From positions 6,172,501-6,236,500 of the forward strand of contig OX327690.1 of NCBI GenBank assembly GCA_946807835.1: a DNA stretch of 64,000 bases. Reading direction: 5' to 3'. Made by a program: the position numbers and the translations under genes. Source of the stretch: Ailanthus altissimus. Taxonomy: Eukaryota; Streptophyta; Magnoliopsida; Sapindales; Simaroubaceae. Below the pieces are notes generated by a model that saw only the letters and a program-made list of their open reading frames with translations, searched no databases and had not been told where the DNA came from. Below, in pieces: positions 1 to 10,985 of this stretch. How positions within the stretch are numbered: the stretch's first letter is position 1; each line of letters opens with the position of its first letter.

Positions 1-1060
1 AACAAAGGGGGGAATCTTTCAATCTCTATTTAAATGAATTTTTATTCCTTAATTTGAATGCTTCCTAAAAACAATTTCATTGAAATTGACTCTTTGAATC
101 TCGACTCTTTGGATCCTTTTAGAGAATTTCCATAATCTTCATTACTAATCCGTTGTGTGTATTTTGGTGTTTCTTATTATCCACCCACTTTCAATCTCTA
201 TATTGTTCAACCTTGTAAGATACTCATTTTTTCATGTTTATTGCTTATGGCCATAATACTTTCTAAGATACAATCTCGAAGTATCAGATATACAACTCTC
301 TATGTGAGCTTACAGATCTTATATTTACACACATCGGACTCTATGAGCATCAAACCCTACCTAGTGACACGTAGTGGTCAGACCATGAAAGGTTTTTAAT
401 GTCTGTAGAACCTAAGTATAATGGATCACTCACAAGTCCAACGTGATGTTCAGGTCAATTAACCACGAATACTACTCAACTCAAAAGGACCTTCAATTGA
501 TGACTTATATAAGATGTCTATTGTGGTCCTTGTGAGTCTATTCAGTACCTAATTCTTACTGAATACTTGTATGCCAATGCGAGCTCCAAGCTCATAGTTG
601 GGTAGTAACAATCATCTGTACCCTACAAACATACACTGACTACATAAAAGAGATTCACCGCCAAATTTGCATCAGTAAAAATAGATAAGGTACATAATAT
701 TTGAGAACATACATGTATAATAACATTTTCTAGCATCTTATTGTAACTCTTACAATTATGTCATTACTAGTATACCCTCAAGTCTTTGATCAGTTACCGA
801 TAAGGCTTCAACTCATTAGATTTCACTAATTTTTATAACTTGATAATTCTTAGTAGTCATAATTCTCAGTATTGTTAACACTTAATCTTGATCTAAACCT
901 CTTTAGATCAGAACTGAAATCCTTCAGATCATACGATGTCTGTAGCATTACAAGTATTATCCCATATAATAAATGTAATTAGCAATTTAATAAAATGTAT
1001 ATTGTATAGATATCAAATATTCATACAAATAGGGATAACACATAAGCACAAATCCTAACA
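1..1060 (-). mobile_element. LTR of family S, copy 1 (cut by window start)
   Basis: This is the distal part of a long LTR found four times in the window. It shares whole blocks with the copies at 4098-6267, 16875-18567 and 30604-32680, such as the stretch around the word 'accatgaaaggt' and the closing stretch around 'taagcac'. It ends in CCTAACA at 1060, the same terminus as the others, and unrelated gypsy sequence starts at 1061. The left end and left target duplication lie outside the window, so solo versus full-length cannot be decided. Orientation is inferred from 'gcagcggaa' near the left end of two sister copies, which read on the minus strand resembles the 'ttccgctgc' close to the 3' end of many plant LTRs. 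Confidence 0.75.
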
Positions 1061-1979
1061 ATAGTTATGTCAAGAAAGTGACACCATATCATATTGCCTC
1101 AAGAACTTCATACCAAGCACCACATCAAAATGATCTAAATATGCTACTGAGAAATTTACCTCACCGTATTAAGTCCCTATATGTATTTCAACCCTTTGAA
1201 CCATCTCATCCAGTGGTTTAACTACAATATTCATGGACTTGAGGTATCCTCTATCTTTTCCCAAGTAAATCTCAAGTGCTCTGCTTCTGCATGCTTAACA
1301 AAGTTGTGTGTAACATCGGTATCTATTGATACTAAAGTCTTTATATAGTTGATGTAGACTTTAATATACATGAGCGGCTTTCTTGTCGACACATAGGTAC
1401 CTTACTTGGCTTTCATAGTGTTGCATAGTTACAAATACCCTATTTGACCTTGCTCACCCGTCTTGCATATTGTAACCATTGTATTGAGAGTTTTCTTCTT
1501 CAAATAGTCCTTAACCCAATGATCTTTGTCCTAAAGAAAGTAGCTCATTTTCGGCCTATTATCCCCATGGCCATCATGCTTATGCTCTTTCCACTTGGGT
1601 GGCTTGCCTTTCTTCTCTTTATCCTGTAGAGGAATAAACTTTTTAAATCCCTTACCTTTACTGTGATTAAGTTTGAAATTCTTAAACTTCACCACTTTAC
1701 TCTTGTGGTAGTTTATAAGCATTTTTTGCCAATATAAAAGCGTTAGATATATTCATTACTCCATGCCACTTTAACTCGTTGGCTGCCAATGTTTGTTACC
1801 TATTTAGAAAATTGAATAACAAGTTCTCTTCACTCATGTTGAAAATCTATAGCACCAATAAATAGTACTCCTTCACATGCTCACTGATGTTCTTAGTTTG
1901 GTTCAATTCTTTGAGCCATTTATAAGCGTAATACGCAACATTCTTCAGATAGAATTGGTGTTTTAGCTCATTTGATTGT
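1061..1979 (-). pseudogene. Ty3/gypsy gag-protease remnant (element H, 3' piece)
   Basis: Read on the minus strand this is a decayed gag followed by protease. Around 1740-1975 the gag core is recognisable (a KNVAYYAYK-like block, then an EHVKEY...MSEENLLFNF-like block). Around 1503-1551 lies a broken CCHC zinc knuckle: the first Cys is Ser, the second is a stop codon, and HWVKD remains. At 1298-1324 there is a retroviral-type aspartic protease motif, DTDVTHNF, where DTGATHNF is usual. Stops and frame changes are frequent. The gag continues on the other side of element A at 16702. The order gag-knuckle-protease is the Ty3/gypsy one; the lineage is not certain. It is the oldest recognisable layer of the left-hand nest. 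Confidence 0.8.
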
Positions 1980-3327
1980 TGATAAGGGCGTAAAAGTACT
2001 AGTATGATTTGTACCTAACTTTCATATTTTACACCAAATAATAAATATTTGGCTATTTAATTGTATTTTTTTAATTATAAATAGATGCACGAAAAAAATT
2101 TGACGTATAGGAATAAATGGGAGGCGAATCAGACATCAAACGAAGAAGTTACGCTCAAAATACAAAATGGGCACTAGGGAGCGACTGAGTGCCACGGTGC
2201 CCAGGTTAGTAGTTGAGCACCGCGACGCCCACAACCCAGCGTCGCAGTGCTTATAGCAGTGAATAATAACTCATAAATAGTATTTTGAAGATAAAAACCT
2301 ATAAATAGAAGGTCAAAAACCCTAAAAGGGGAGAGAAAAGAAGAGGAAAAAGAAAGAAGAGAAAAAGAGAAGAAAAAAAAAGAGGCAAACACTTAGAGAG
2401 AATTCACAACACAAATCAAAGATCAAAGCCAAATATTGAAGAACCAAGATCAAGATTCAAGCTTCAAGTCAAGATTGAGGGAGAAGCACATCAAGGAGTC
2501 ACTTTGATTAGTTTTTCTTCTCTTTCTCTATCATGATGTTCTTTTTCTTGTTGATCTTTTTGAATTGGTTTGATACTTTTGGTTCGATACTTTTGGTTCT
2601 GTGATGGGTTAATTTGTTCATCTAGGGTTAGACTATGTGAACTTAGTATGGATTTGGATTATGTTAATTTTTAGTTTATGAACTTGATACATTCAATTGA
2701 TTCATTCTATCTTGTGTTTAATGCTTTCATTATACCTGATCAATATTTTGAATGATTGAGAAACCGTGATGAACTTGATGGAGGGATTCATATGTTTAGC
2801 CTATAGTAGTTTGATGTATAATCATAGGGTAACAACTATGAGTTCCATCTAGGATAGACATATATCTAAGTGGTATGTATGGTATAATTTAGACTTGATC
2901 TTAATAAATTACATTTTAATTTGATTACCATGGACATATAGGTGATTGTTAAAATACGTAATATAGTCACTTGACCATCGGCAGAAGCTTGTGATGAGAT
3001 TAGTGTCTAAACCAACCAATTGGTATTAAAAGATTAACTAAGTGGTTAATGAGTTCAAGGAAATACTAGGGGATGAGTCAAAACCCTAGATTATCTTTAT
3101 TTGTGAATTCTACTCTTTATTTTTGTTTAGTTAATTGAGATAATTAGATTAGTTAAATAAATTTCAGATTTTAGTTTTCTAAATAAAAGTTAAGTAGGTA
3201 TAATTTTAGTACTTGATTTATAGAATTAGATCGCATAGTCCCCGTGGGATCGATACTTGAACTTAAAATCCTATATTACTTGATACGATAATATGCACTT
3301 GCGCTTAACTATTATAGCAACCAATCA
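1980..3327 (+). repeat. 5' LTR of element A
   Basis: The 1348-bp LTR begins TGATAAGGGCG and ends CCAATCA. It matches the 3' LTR (15471-16701) along its length and is clearly related to the LTRs of B. It holds a GC-rich patch at about 2170-2260, built of imperfect 'gcgccgcggcgcccag'-like words, which is missing from the 3' LTR of the same element. Confidence 0.87.
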
Positions 3328-3333
3328 AGTTTT

Positions 3334-3351
3334 TGGCACTGTTGTTAGGGA
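3334..3351 (+). other. Primer-binding site of element A (tRNA-Asp type, degenerate)
   Basis: The sequence tggcactgttgttaggga starts 6 bases after the LTR end. It resembles the tggcgccgttgccgggga site used by Athila/Tat elements, which is complementary to tRNA-Asp; all the differences are C-to-T or G-to-A changes. Element B has the same site at the same 6-base spacing. Confidence 0.75.
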
Positions 3352-3480
3352 CTAGTTTTATCTATTTTTTAGATCAATACTAATACCAAACTACTTACTT
3401 TTAATTCAGATTTTATTTTTATTTTGTCTTCTTCGTTTTACTTTGATTTTCTTTTTATTTTGCTTTGATAGTTCATACCA

Positions 3481-4092
3481 TGGAGGGAAACAATGATCAT
3501 ATCAATAATCCTGTGTTTGAGCCCATGATACCACTGAGCGCTTTAGAAGAGTATGCTATCTCAACTACAAATGGTGTTCAGTCTAGTATTCGGTGACCAA
3601 CCATAAACGCTAATAACTTTGAGATCAAGTCGAATATTATTCAGATGCTAAAATAAACTGTACAGTTCAGCGGAGTTCCCAATGACGATCCTAACATGCA
3701 TATTATAAATATTTTAAAAATTTGTGATACCTTCAAATGCAACAGAATCTCTGACGATGCCATCAGATTTAGATTATTCATTTTCTCCTTAAGGGACAGA
3801 GCTAAGAGTTAGTTGATGTGATTGCCGTCATGATCCATATCGACGTATAAAGATTTAGCACATAAATTATTAGCCAAGTTCTTTCGACCAGCAAAAGCAG
3901 CAAAGATAAAGAACAACATCACCTCATTCAGTTAGATTGATGAAGAGTCATTGTATGAGGCATGGGAGCGCTTCAAGGACATATTGAGGAAGTGTCCTCA
4001 TCATGGAGTCCCTAAATGACCATTAGTCTAAACGTTCTATAATGGATTAATAGGCCATTTGAGGACTATTGTAAATGCCGCTACTGGAGGAA
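3481..4092 (+). pseudogene. Athila-like gag, 5' part (element A)
   Basis: The first ATG after the primer site (3481) opens a broken gag frame. Recognisable blocks include DPNMHIINIL, DDAIRFRLF, LYEAWERFKD and RKCPHHGVP, the Retrotrans_gag core typical of Athila elements. In-frame stops occur in several places, including one where a Trp is usual in the AKSWL block. The frame is interrupted by the solo LTR insertion at 4098 and resumes at 6268 with the DDAY-LLEE block. Gag would form the cytoplasmic particle; this copy cannot encode an intact one. Confidence 0.8.
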
Positions 4093-4097
4093 CTTTA

Positions 4098-6267
4098 TGT
4101 TGGGAGTTGTCCATTCATGGGTGTATGCATGTGGGTTTTGTGTTTAACAACAATATATACATATCTCATACATATAATAAAGCAGCGGAAGCTTAAAACA
4201 TTGCAGTAAACACAATCAAAATATATTAATTGAATTAACAGAGACGAAATTGAGGAATAACCTTTGAAGCCTTTGGATGGAGATTGTTGAAGTCCATCAA
4301 AATATTGTCTTTGATCAATTCTAGTAATCAACAATGGTGGGTTTGATTATCTAGAATGACAGCCTTTGATCCAGCAGAAGTTTAACCACTTAAACTTATG
4401 ATATTAATTTTTCCTTTTTGATTAACAATTAATCAAAACCTATTTTGCTAAATTGGTTTTATGCCTTAAAAAAAAATAATGAATTCAACTCTTGAATCCA
4501 TATTTTAGAAAACAATTTCTCTTTTTTCTCTTTGAATTGGCTGACCAAAATTTGCAAAATCAAATTAACAAAAAGACTTATGAATTTAATTTTCATTTTT
4601 CTTATTTATACAAATGAAATTAATTTCATTTCATTACAATTAATTTCACTTAATTTCAATTTGTATTTAACCTAACCTAATATTAGTTAACTCTTAACTT
4701 TAGTTAGGTTAAATTAACATTTAAATATTCTAACTATAGTTAACACTTAACTTTAGTTAAGTTAAAGAACATTTAAATATTTTAACTATAATTAACTAAC
4801 TTAATCATGGTTATGTTAACTTTTACTTAACCATTAAGTATTGTTAATCTAATTTAACTAAATGGTTAACTCTTAACCTTAGTTAAACATAAATTATTTA
4901 TTCAACAATTAAATAAATAAATATTTATTAGAATTATTTAACAATTAAATAATTATCAAGTGAAATTATAATTATGTCCTTACTCGGTTACTAAGTTAAC
5001 CTAAAGTGGGTCCCACCATTTGACTATATACTTTAGTTAACGTAACCTTAGTAAATTGCTGGATTTTACTGTATTGAACTATTCAATACGGTACGCTGCC
5101 CAAGTGCTCAAAGAGTACATTTCATATTGGGACTCTCTAGGTCCACGCCCGATTCGTCAAATGGAACTATTCCACAAGTCCGTGAACGATGCCCCACGCA
5201 CACGTTACTGATATTACAAATTAGCGCGTTAGACCATACATGTTGAGGTTACTCCATATTCGTATAATCCTTCCGTCATTATATCCAAGATGAACGGGAT
5301 ACAGATCATTACCGTCAAATCCCGATAATTTCATCCATTACTATATTATCTCCAGATTCGTATCTTTATGAACAATTTACGCAAACACTTTTGCTATAAT
5401 GTTCGAACCTGTAGGAAACTCCTTTCCCAGGTAGATTGCTTACGGCCATAAGACTTTACAAGATACAATCTCAAAGTTCAGATATACAACCCATCTATGT
5501 GAGCTAGCGGATTCCATATCTACGCACACCGAACTCCATGAGCATCGGACCATACCCAGCGACACGCAGCGGTCAGACCATGAAAGGTCTCTGACATACG
5601 TGGAACCAAAGTATGATGGATCTCCCACAAGTTCACCGTGGCGCTCAGGTCATAGGACCACAAATACTACTCAACTCGAGAGGACCTTCCTTTGACGGTT
5701 TCATAGGATATCTATTGGGGTCCTCTTGAGTCTGTTCAGTATTCAGTCCTAACTGAATACCTGTATGTCTATATGAACTTCAACCAAGCTCATGGTTAAC
5801 TAAGAATAACCATCTGTACAATACAGCTATAGACATACACTAATCTATGTGTATCACCGATAGACCCTCATTGGTGAACGTAGATCAGGAACTCTTTATT
5901 TGAGAAGATACTTCCATAATGACATTTCTTAGTGTGTATTACAACTTATTGCAACTTTGTCATTACTAGTAGATTCTCAGGTCTTTGTTACATTATAGAT
6001 TAGGTTCTAACTTTTTAGATCCCGCTGGCTATTATAACCTGCTAACACTTAGCATTTATAACTATCAGCTTTGCTAACTCTTAGCCATGGTCTAAACTTC
6101 TTTAAACCAGATATGAACTCATTTAGATCATATCATGTTTATAATGTTACAAGCTTAACTACCATTTAATAAAAGTTATCAGCGATTTAATAAAATATGT
6201 ATTGTATAAATATTATAAACTAAATATTCATACAAACTGGGATGGCGCGTAAGCACATACCCTAACA
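4098..6267 (-). mobile_element. Solo LTR of family S, copy 2 (inside gag of element A)
   Basis: This 2170-bp sequence begins TGTTGGG and ends CCTAACA, and is flanked by a perfect 5-bp duplication 'cttta' (4093-4097 and 6268-6272). The host gag reads straight across once one 'cttta' is removed, as the intact sister copy at 9790-9850 confirms. There is no internal domain, second LTR or coding region, so it is a solo LTR left by recombination between two LTRs. 'gcagcggaa' near the left end suggests minus-strand orientation. Short reading frames inside it are chance. Confidence 0.92.
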
Positions 6268-6272
6268 CTTTA

Positions 6273-7552
6273 ATAAATAAGTCTACAGATGATGCTTATG
6301 ATTTATTAGAAGAGATAACATCAAACAATTACTAATGGCCACTAGAAAGAGTTACACCTAAAAAAGTTGTCGAAATATATGAGATTGACGTATTTGATGC
6401 ATTGGCAGCACAAATCAATTCATTATCCAAGAAGTTTGATGCATTGAATATAGTCAAAACTAGACAAGTGATATGCGACTTAATAACCACATAAATGGGC
6501 GGCACATGAAAGCAGCAAATTATGTGGGCAATTTCAATCGTCAACAACCTATCCCACAATCACATTTCTACAATCTAGGATGGAGAGATCATCTAAACTT
6601 CTCTTGGCGTTACAACCAAGAAGAGTTATTTAAACCAAAAAATCCCCCAGGATTTCCGCCACCACAAGAAAAGAAGCCGACATTGAAAAACATGTTTTAT
6701 GCAATATGTGAAGTCCAATGATGCTGTCCTATAGAATCATTCAACATCTTTAAAGAATTTAGAGGTTCAAATAGGACAACTTGCTACTGTAATAAATAGG
6801 AGATCTCAAAGCACTCTAACAAGTGATACTGAAACAAATCTAAAAGGGATTATAGTGCAATGCCAAGCTATCAACTTGAAGAGTGGTAAGATTTTACAAG
6901 AAAACACATCCACACCACCACCACTAAGTATAGAGGAGAAAAAAGTGCAGAAAAATAAAGTACAACCATATAGACTGCCTATTCTTTTTTTTTTAAAGGC
7001 TACAGATGTGTCAAACAAGTGTTGAAACAAAAAATCAGCAGCATATCAGTCTATAAAATATGCAGAATCTCAGGAAAGTACAAAATTCTCAACAATGGAA
7101 CGTGCAGAAACTGATATTAAAGTGCAAAAAAGTGATAACACAGTAAAAAAATACCAGTAACAAAGAGCAGAATCAGGGCATGCGCACTACATTACTTAAC
7201 TGTTGTAGGATTCATGTGGTGCCATCAAACACCAAAAAGCTTATAAACATAGAGATGATGAATCCTCACATCAAAAAGAAAGCGTTAAGGCATAGAAAGA
7301 AAAGAAAGAAGAAGAAGAAGAAGAAGAAAAAAAAAAGAAGTAATACAATGATAGGATCAAAGTGAATGGCACAAAAGAGACACCTCACCGATTTAAGATT
7401 CAAGTCTTTCTTGAGAAACACGAGGAGAAAAAGGAACAACTTACTGCCTAAGATCAAATAAAGAAGATGTGGAAGCTAAAAGAAAGAAAGCCTAATAAGC
7501 TCACATATAAATATGCTTGCACTATTGACTTTGATCCTCCATATGAGTAAAA
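6273..7552 (+). pseudogene. Athila-like gag, 3' part and tail (element A)
   Basis: The frame continues the gag after the solo LTR. Blocks seen are DDAYDLLEE, VVEIYEIDVFDALAAQI, GWRDHLNFSWRYNQ, PPGFPP, IGQLATVINRR and LKSGKIL, in the order found in Athila gag. It breaks down near 6990, where pol would begin. The stretch to 7552 is not recognisable except for a simple purine-rich (gaa/aag)n run at about 7303-7337. Several stops interrupt it. The loss of everything from protease to integrase core matches element B. Confidence 0.75.
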
Positions 7553-7555
7553 AGA

Positions 7556-7615
7556 GCCCCGCCAAGCTGGCGGTGTTAAATTAAGCGCTTATTGGGAGGC
7601 AACCCAAGTAAATTT
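7556..7615 (+). other. Conserved post-coding block of element A
   Basis: A stretch around 'gttaaattaagcgcttat' and 'tgggaggcaacccaag' is nearly identical to 10930-10985 in element B. Similar blocks follow the pol region in Athila-type elements. It contains an imperfect hairpin (gccaagctggc). Its role is unknown; it may be structural in the RNA. Confidence 0.65.
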
Positions 7616-7745
7616 TTGTTTTTATTAGCTTATTTTCAGTTTTAGTTATGTTAGTTTCTTTGTTTCTTTTAGGAATAAAATCAACAAGTCAAGCATTCAA
7701 GAAAGCAGCTCAAGCAATTTCAAGCGTTTGAAGTAAAAGAATACT

Positions 7746-9059
7746 TGATAGGGACGTAAAAGTACTAGTAATATTTGTACCCAACTTTTATTTTCTACTT
7801 TAAATCATATATATTTGGCTATTTAATTGTGTTTTATAACATGAATAGATGCACGATAGAAAATGTAATGCATAGGAATAAACGGGAGGCGAATTGGACA
7901 TTAAACTAAAAGGTTACGCTTAAAATATAAAAATAGCACAGCAGGTGGCTGGGCGCCGCAGCGCCCAGATTAGCGAGTGAACGCCGAGGCGCTCAGCACC
8001 CAGTGCCGTGGCACTCGTCAACTTCAGAAATACCTGATGCTTGTGCCCAGCGCCACGGCATTGAGCCTCCAGCGCTGCAGCGCCCGTGCGGATGTTTAAA
8101 TACTCATCTCAACTCGCTTATTTGAAGGATGAGAGGCTCCTCCCGCCTAGGGTTTTTGATAGCAACAAAAATACTATTTTAGACAGTAGAGAGCACGAAC
8201 ATTAACACTTTATTTGGGTATTGGATGCAAGAATTAACAACAAGAGCCAATAATCAAGAGGAAGAAGAATAATTTCTGCATTTTGGAGGAAAAACATCAC
8301 CATTGCCAAAGGAAAATTTCTTCTTCTCTTCAATTTCATAATTGTTGATTCTAGCATGTATAATATGAAGTCATATGTAGCTTAGATTGATTATTTTCTC
8401 TTATTTTTGCATGTTGGTATTGAATTATTCAATTTGTTCTATGCTTAATGCTTCTAATTACATGATAATGTATTAGATTGATTTGGAAACCTTAATGAAT
8501 TTGGAAAAAGGAATTTTATGTTGGCCATAGATAAATTAATGTATGATCATTGTGTAAAAGCATGAGTTCCATACGAGATAGAAATATACTTATATGGCAT
8601 ATATGACTATTTAGAGAATTTGAACTTAATGAATCTTATTTTAATTTGATTATCATAGGAATATAGATAATCAATTGAATAAGATATATTCACTTGACCA
8701 TTGGAAGAGGCTTGTGAGGATATTAGAGTTCTTAGTTAACATTCATATTGATAGTTCTAAGAGAAGTAATTAAATTCAAGTGAAGTATTGAGGGATTATT
8801 GTAATCCTAAGCATTTGAGTGTTTGTGCTATCACACTTATTCTCTTTGCTCAATTTTTGTAATTATTCTTTTTGTTTAGTTAGTTTAGATATAAAAATCA
8901 TTGAATTGCTAATAGTTTGAATAAGAATAGGAGAACATAATTTTAGTACTTAGCAAGTAGTAATAACATTTTCTCGTGGGATCGACACTCTACTTATCAT
9001 ATATTACTTATTGCAATAACGTATACTTGTGTTAGTTTGTGTTATATAAAAAACCATCA
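7746..9059 (+). repeat. 5' LTR of element B
   Basis: The 1314-bp LTR runs from TGATAGGGACG to AACCATCA. It matches 12622-14021. It includes a GC-rich patch at about 7935-8090 made of imperfect palindromic words around 'gcgccgcagcgccc'. Confidence 0.9.
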
Positions 9060-9065
9060 AGTTTT

Positions 9066-9083
9066 TGGCACCATTGTTAGGAA
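9066..9083 (+). other. Primer-binding site of element B (tRNA-Asp type)
   Basis: The sequence tggcaccattgttaggaa lies 6 bases after the LTR, at the same spacing as in A. It is a mutated form of the Athila/Tat site tggcgccgttgccgggga. Confidence 0.72.
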
Positions 9084-9229
9084 ATTATTTATTATTCTTG
9101 TTGATACTAATATCAATTCATCTTATTCTTAGTTTAAACATTTTTCTGTCATTGTATATTTTACTGTCATTGTACATTTTGCTGTCATTTGTTTCATTTT
9201 TTTTATTTTTTAGTAATTGTGGATTGTTT

Positions 9230-10893
9230 ATGATGGCTAGAACATCAAGTTTGTTAAGAGAATTTACAATGCCAAGTGTAAGCGACATTCACTCAAGCAT
9301 TCAAAAACTGATCATTGATGTCGATTACTTTGAAATTCAACCGGAGATGATTTAGTTATTGAAAGCATCAATACAATTTGGTGGATTACCAAATGAAGAT
9401 CCAACTGAGCATGTTATAAATTTCTTAGAAATTTGTGACCTTTGCAAATACAATAGAGTCCGGATGATGCAATTCGACTTCGCTTATTCACATTTTCATT
9501 CTGAGACAGAGTAAAGAATTGGTTGAGGTCACTACCACCGGGGTCTATAACAACGTGGGATAAGTTAGCATAGAAATTCCTTAACAAATTCTTCCCATAA
9601 GTAAAGACAATGATGATGAGGAGTGCCATAACTTCATTTGTGCAGAATAATGATGAGTCCTTATATGAAGCATGGGAAAGGTTCAAAGAAATGCAGAGGA
9701 AATGTCCACACCATGGCATTCCAAAATGGTTACTTGTGTATATTTTTTATGATGGGATAATTGGACATTTAAGGATGCTTATTAATGCTGCAGCAGGAGG
9801 TACATTTATAAATATGTTTGTTGATGATGCATATGAATTGTTGGAAGAGATGGCCTTCAACAATTATCAATGGAAAACTGAAGTTGCTACCCCCAATGGA
9901 ATGCATAGAGAGAGTTGCATATATCACTTGTGATTTTTATGGTGTTAACCATCCAAATGGACAATGTGTAGAACCTACAAATTATCTAGAAATTTGTTAC
10001 CAATAGCAGTACAACCATAATTGTAATGCATATTATTCAGAATTAGGGAATCAAGCATATTAGAATAGCAACCAAGAGGAAACTCCACTGCAATTAAAGC
10101 CTCTTGTAACACCATTAGAAATTCTGCAACAACAGCAACTTGAGATGCAATCCTTATTAGAAGATATGATCCAATATGTAAGTAAGACAGCTGAGTTGTT
10201 GTGTAGCCAATCTTCATTTCTGCATATGTTAGAAATGCAGGTAGAACAACTGATAAAAGCTGGCTACAATCATCTTGAAATGCATTGCCAAACAATATTG
10301 AAAACTTGCCAATGAAAAATGTTGAACACTGTAAGGTAATCATTATAGAGTATGGGATAAAGCAACATGCAGTCAAAGAATTAAACAAGTCAAATGAGGA
10401 TCATCACATGGATGAGGTGAAAATAGAAGTAGCAAAAAGAGTACAAGAAGAAGAGTTACAGCAACAAAAATTTCTAAGCCATTGTACTCCACAATTTCCA
10501 TTGTCTATGGAGATTGAAGGGAAGAACCATGATCTGTATTTTCCCAATAAATTTTCCTATTGCTTTAAGATCGCTATGGTGATTCCGGATGATGCTCAAC
10601 CATCTCTAAAACAGTAAGTATTAGAAGCCATCAGGGATTATGTGCAAGAAGAGATACCGCTGCACAAACTAAATACTAAAAGGCGGCGAAACAAGCTCGT
10701 CAATGAGCAACCAATAGATACTGACCAACGAGGTTCAATTATCCGATCTAAGATTAAAATCTTTTCGGTAAGGCTTAAGGCAAGGTGGTCGGAGTTGTTC
10801 CTTAAAAAATTTCTCATAGAACTTTGGAAGTCAAAGAAAAAGAATACCATTACTTATAGGCATCGACTGAAGTTCCATAGGCGAGATGCTTGA
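9230..10893 (+). pseudogene. Athila-like gag fused to a pol-end-like tail (element B)
   Basis: The ATG at 9230 opens a gag frame (MARTSSLL...). A stop follows at 9353, and a frame change lies near 9460. The best-preserved part is 9610-9900, with ITSFVQNNDESLYEAWERF, RKCPHHGIPKWL, a GTF...DDAYELLEEM block and NNYQW, the Athila gag core. A block at 9925-9970 (ITCDFYGVNHPNGQC) looks like the gag segment upstream of the knuckle. From 10285 the frame encodes a charged stretch rich in Glu, Gln and Lys. At 10740-10820 the block KIFSVRLKARWSELF resembles the KLF..KLKSRWSGPF segment near the end of Athila integrase. I infer a large internal deletion joining gag to the end of pol. It is broken and not translatable in full. 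Confidence 0.72.
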
Positions 10894-10929
10894 GATGTGC
10901 AATTTGATCCATCATGATCCAAAAATAAA

Positions 10930-10985
10930 GACGTCACGCTGACGACGTTAAATCAGGCGCTTATTGGGAGGCAACCCAAGTAAAT
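10930..10985 (+). other. Conserved post-coding block of element B
   Basis: This is the counterpart of 7556-7615, containing 'gacgttaaatcaggcgctta' and 'gggaggcaacccaag'. An inverted pair (gacgtca...tgacgac) sits in front. Such blocks are typical downstream of pol in Athila-like elements. Confidence 0.62.

Noticed and set aside
157..399. 80-residue open frame in the first LTR
   Set aside because: It lies inside the repeated family S LTR and is not conserved as a frame in the other copies.
7266..7457. Lys-rich and Phe/Leu-rich frames
   Set aside because: Produced by a (gaa/aag)n simple repeat at 7303-7337 in both readings.
9414..10388. Antisense open frames of 101 and 137 residues
   Set aside because: Both are opposite-strand shadows of the element B gag, which has clear family motifs on the plus strand.
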